A DNA stretch of 5,922 nt. Source: Moorella sp. UBA4076 (GTDB taxonomy: Bacteria; Bacillota; DSM-521; Neomoorellales; Neomoorellaceae). Under the pieces are notes generated by a model. It searched no databases. It was not told the origin of the DNA and worked only from the letters and a program-made list of their open reading frames with translations. The DNA is taken from positions 3,739 to 9,660 of the forward strand of contig DFYS01000010.1 in NCBI GenBank assembly GCA_002383405.1. The letters are read 5' to 3'. Below are positions 5,853 to 5,922 of the stretch, piece after piece (position 1 is the first letter of the stretch; each line of letters starts with the position of its first letter). A program made the translations under genes and the position numbers.

Positions 5853-5887
5853 GATGTGAGAAGTGAGAGGCGAGATGCGGGAGGCTG
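5853..5887. repeat. Degenerate 7-bp tandem repeat inside the torD frame
   Basis: Five successive heptamers on the plus strand: GATGTGA, GAAGTGA, GAGGCGA, GATGCGG, GAGGCTG. The consensus is roughly GARGYGA, with the last units most degraded. A 7-bp period is not a multiple of three, so gain or loss of a unit shifts the frame. Similar heptamer arrays occur in intergenic DNA of several bacteria. Confidence 0.6.
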
Positions 5888-5922
5888 GCATGAACCAGCT
5901 GCGCCAGTTCCTGATTGAAGTC

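Larger units (their letters stand above)
5502..5922 (-). pseudogene. TorD/DmsD-family redox-enzyme chaperone, C-terminal part with apparent frame break
   Basis: The frame from about 5865 to 5502 carries the second half of a TorD-family protein. These cytoplasmic all-helical chaperones bind the leader peptides of molybdenum oxidoreductases and guide cofactor loading. The hallmark EPDDHAGLEMKFMAHL is followed by a helix around EGEDITDLLEGQDRFLAEHL, then QWLPALCRDIEQAA and FFRGLALFTRGWLEAGAAEL. The region before it is not TorD-like: residues preceding YFQGRNKGKEPDDH come from a 7-bp tandem repeat (5853-5884). Beyond that the plausible N-terminal sequence DFNQELAQLVHASLP is in another frame, which hits TAG at 5841-5839. 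Families of this kind run near 200 residues, with roughly 70-80 between such an N-terminal helix and the EPDDH motif; those are missing. The in-frame ATG at 5891 has no properly spaced Shine-Dalgarno. I infer an internal deletion with frameshift, but only 31 bases upstream of that ATG are visible, so an intact unusual start cannot be excluded. Confidence 0.6.

Noticed and set aside
1..5922. Mobile element or defence system
   Set aside because: No transposase, integrase, nuclease, toxin-antitoxin pair or terminal inverted repeats were found; every substantial gene is accounted for by sporulation, ACT/PFL or TorD families.

Overview
The window comes from a spore-forming Firmicute. Every convincing gene reads from the minus strand. 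The DNA is fairly GC-rich (well over 50% by eye), the ribosome-binding sites are strong AGGAGG types, and TTG and GTG starts are common. Together with a compact spoVAC-D-E-F cluster, this suggests a thermophilic clostridial/Moorella-like anaerobe. The genus is an inference from gene style, not a demonstrated identity.

Layout, in the direction of transcription (right to left). (1) 5922-5502 holds the C-terminal half of a TorD-family redox-enzyme chaperone. Its reading frame appears broken at a degenerate 7-bp tandem repeat. (2) 5499-5215 is a small ACT-domain protein (UPF0237 type), started by TTG and translationally coupled to the TorD end. (3) 5214-4982 is a 233-bp gap with two near-identical 27-bp repeats and a weaker third copy. 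(4) 4981-3608 is a UPF0210/DUF711 'PFL family' protein, the usual partner of the ACT protein. (5) 3607-3222 is a long spacer. It holds a good intrinsic terminator, a possible sigma-G promoter just downstream of it, a hairpin and a speculative 25-codon ORF on the plus strand. (6) 3221-1 holds the spoVA genes spoVAC, spoVAD, spoVAE and the first 357 codons of spoVAF.

The spoVA genes make the machinery that moves dipicolinic acid (DPA) with calcium into the developing spore and releases it at germination. SpoVAC and SpoVAE are small related membrane proteins, SpoVAD is a DPA-binding thiolase-fold protein, and SpoVAF is a GerA-type membrane protein. The terminator-promoter pair at 3328-3254 would separate this forespore unit from the ACT/PFL unit upstream.

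I see no clear sign of a new defence or mobile system. The less ordinary signals are the apparently broken torD gene with the heptamer repeat at the break, and a short motif (GAACGCTA followed by a T-rich run on the minus strand) recurring in three separate intergenic gaps. The near-exclusive use of non-ATG starts in the sporulation genes and the unexplained 386-bp spacer are also worth a look.
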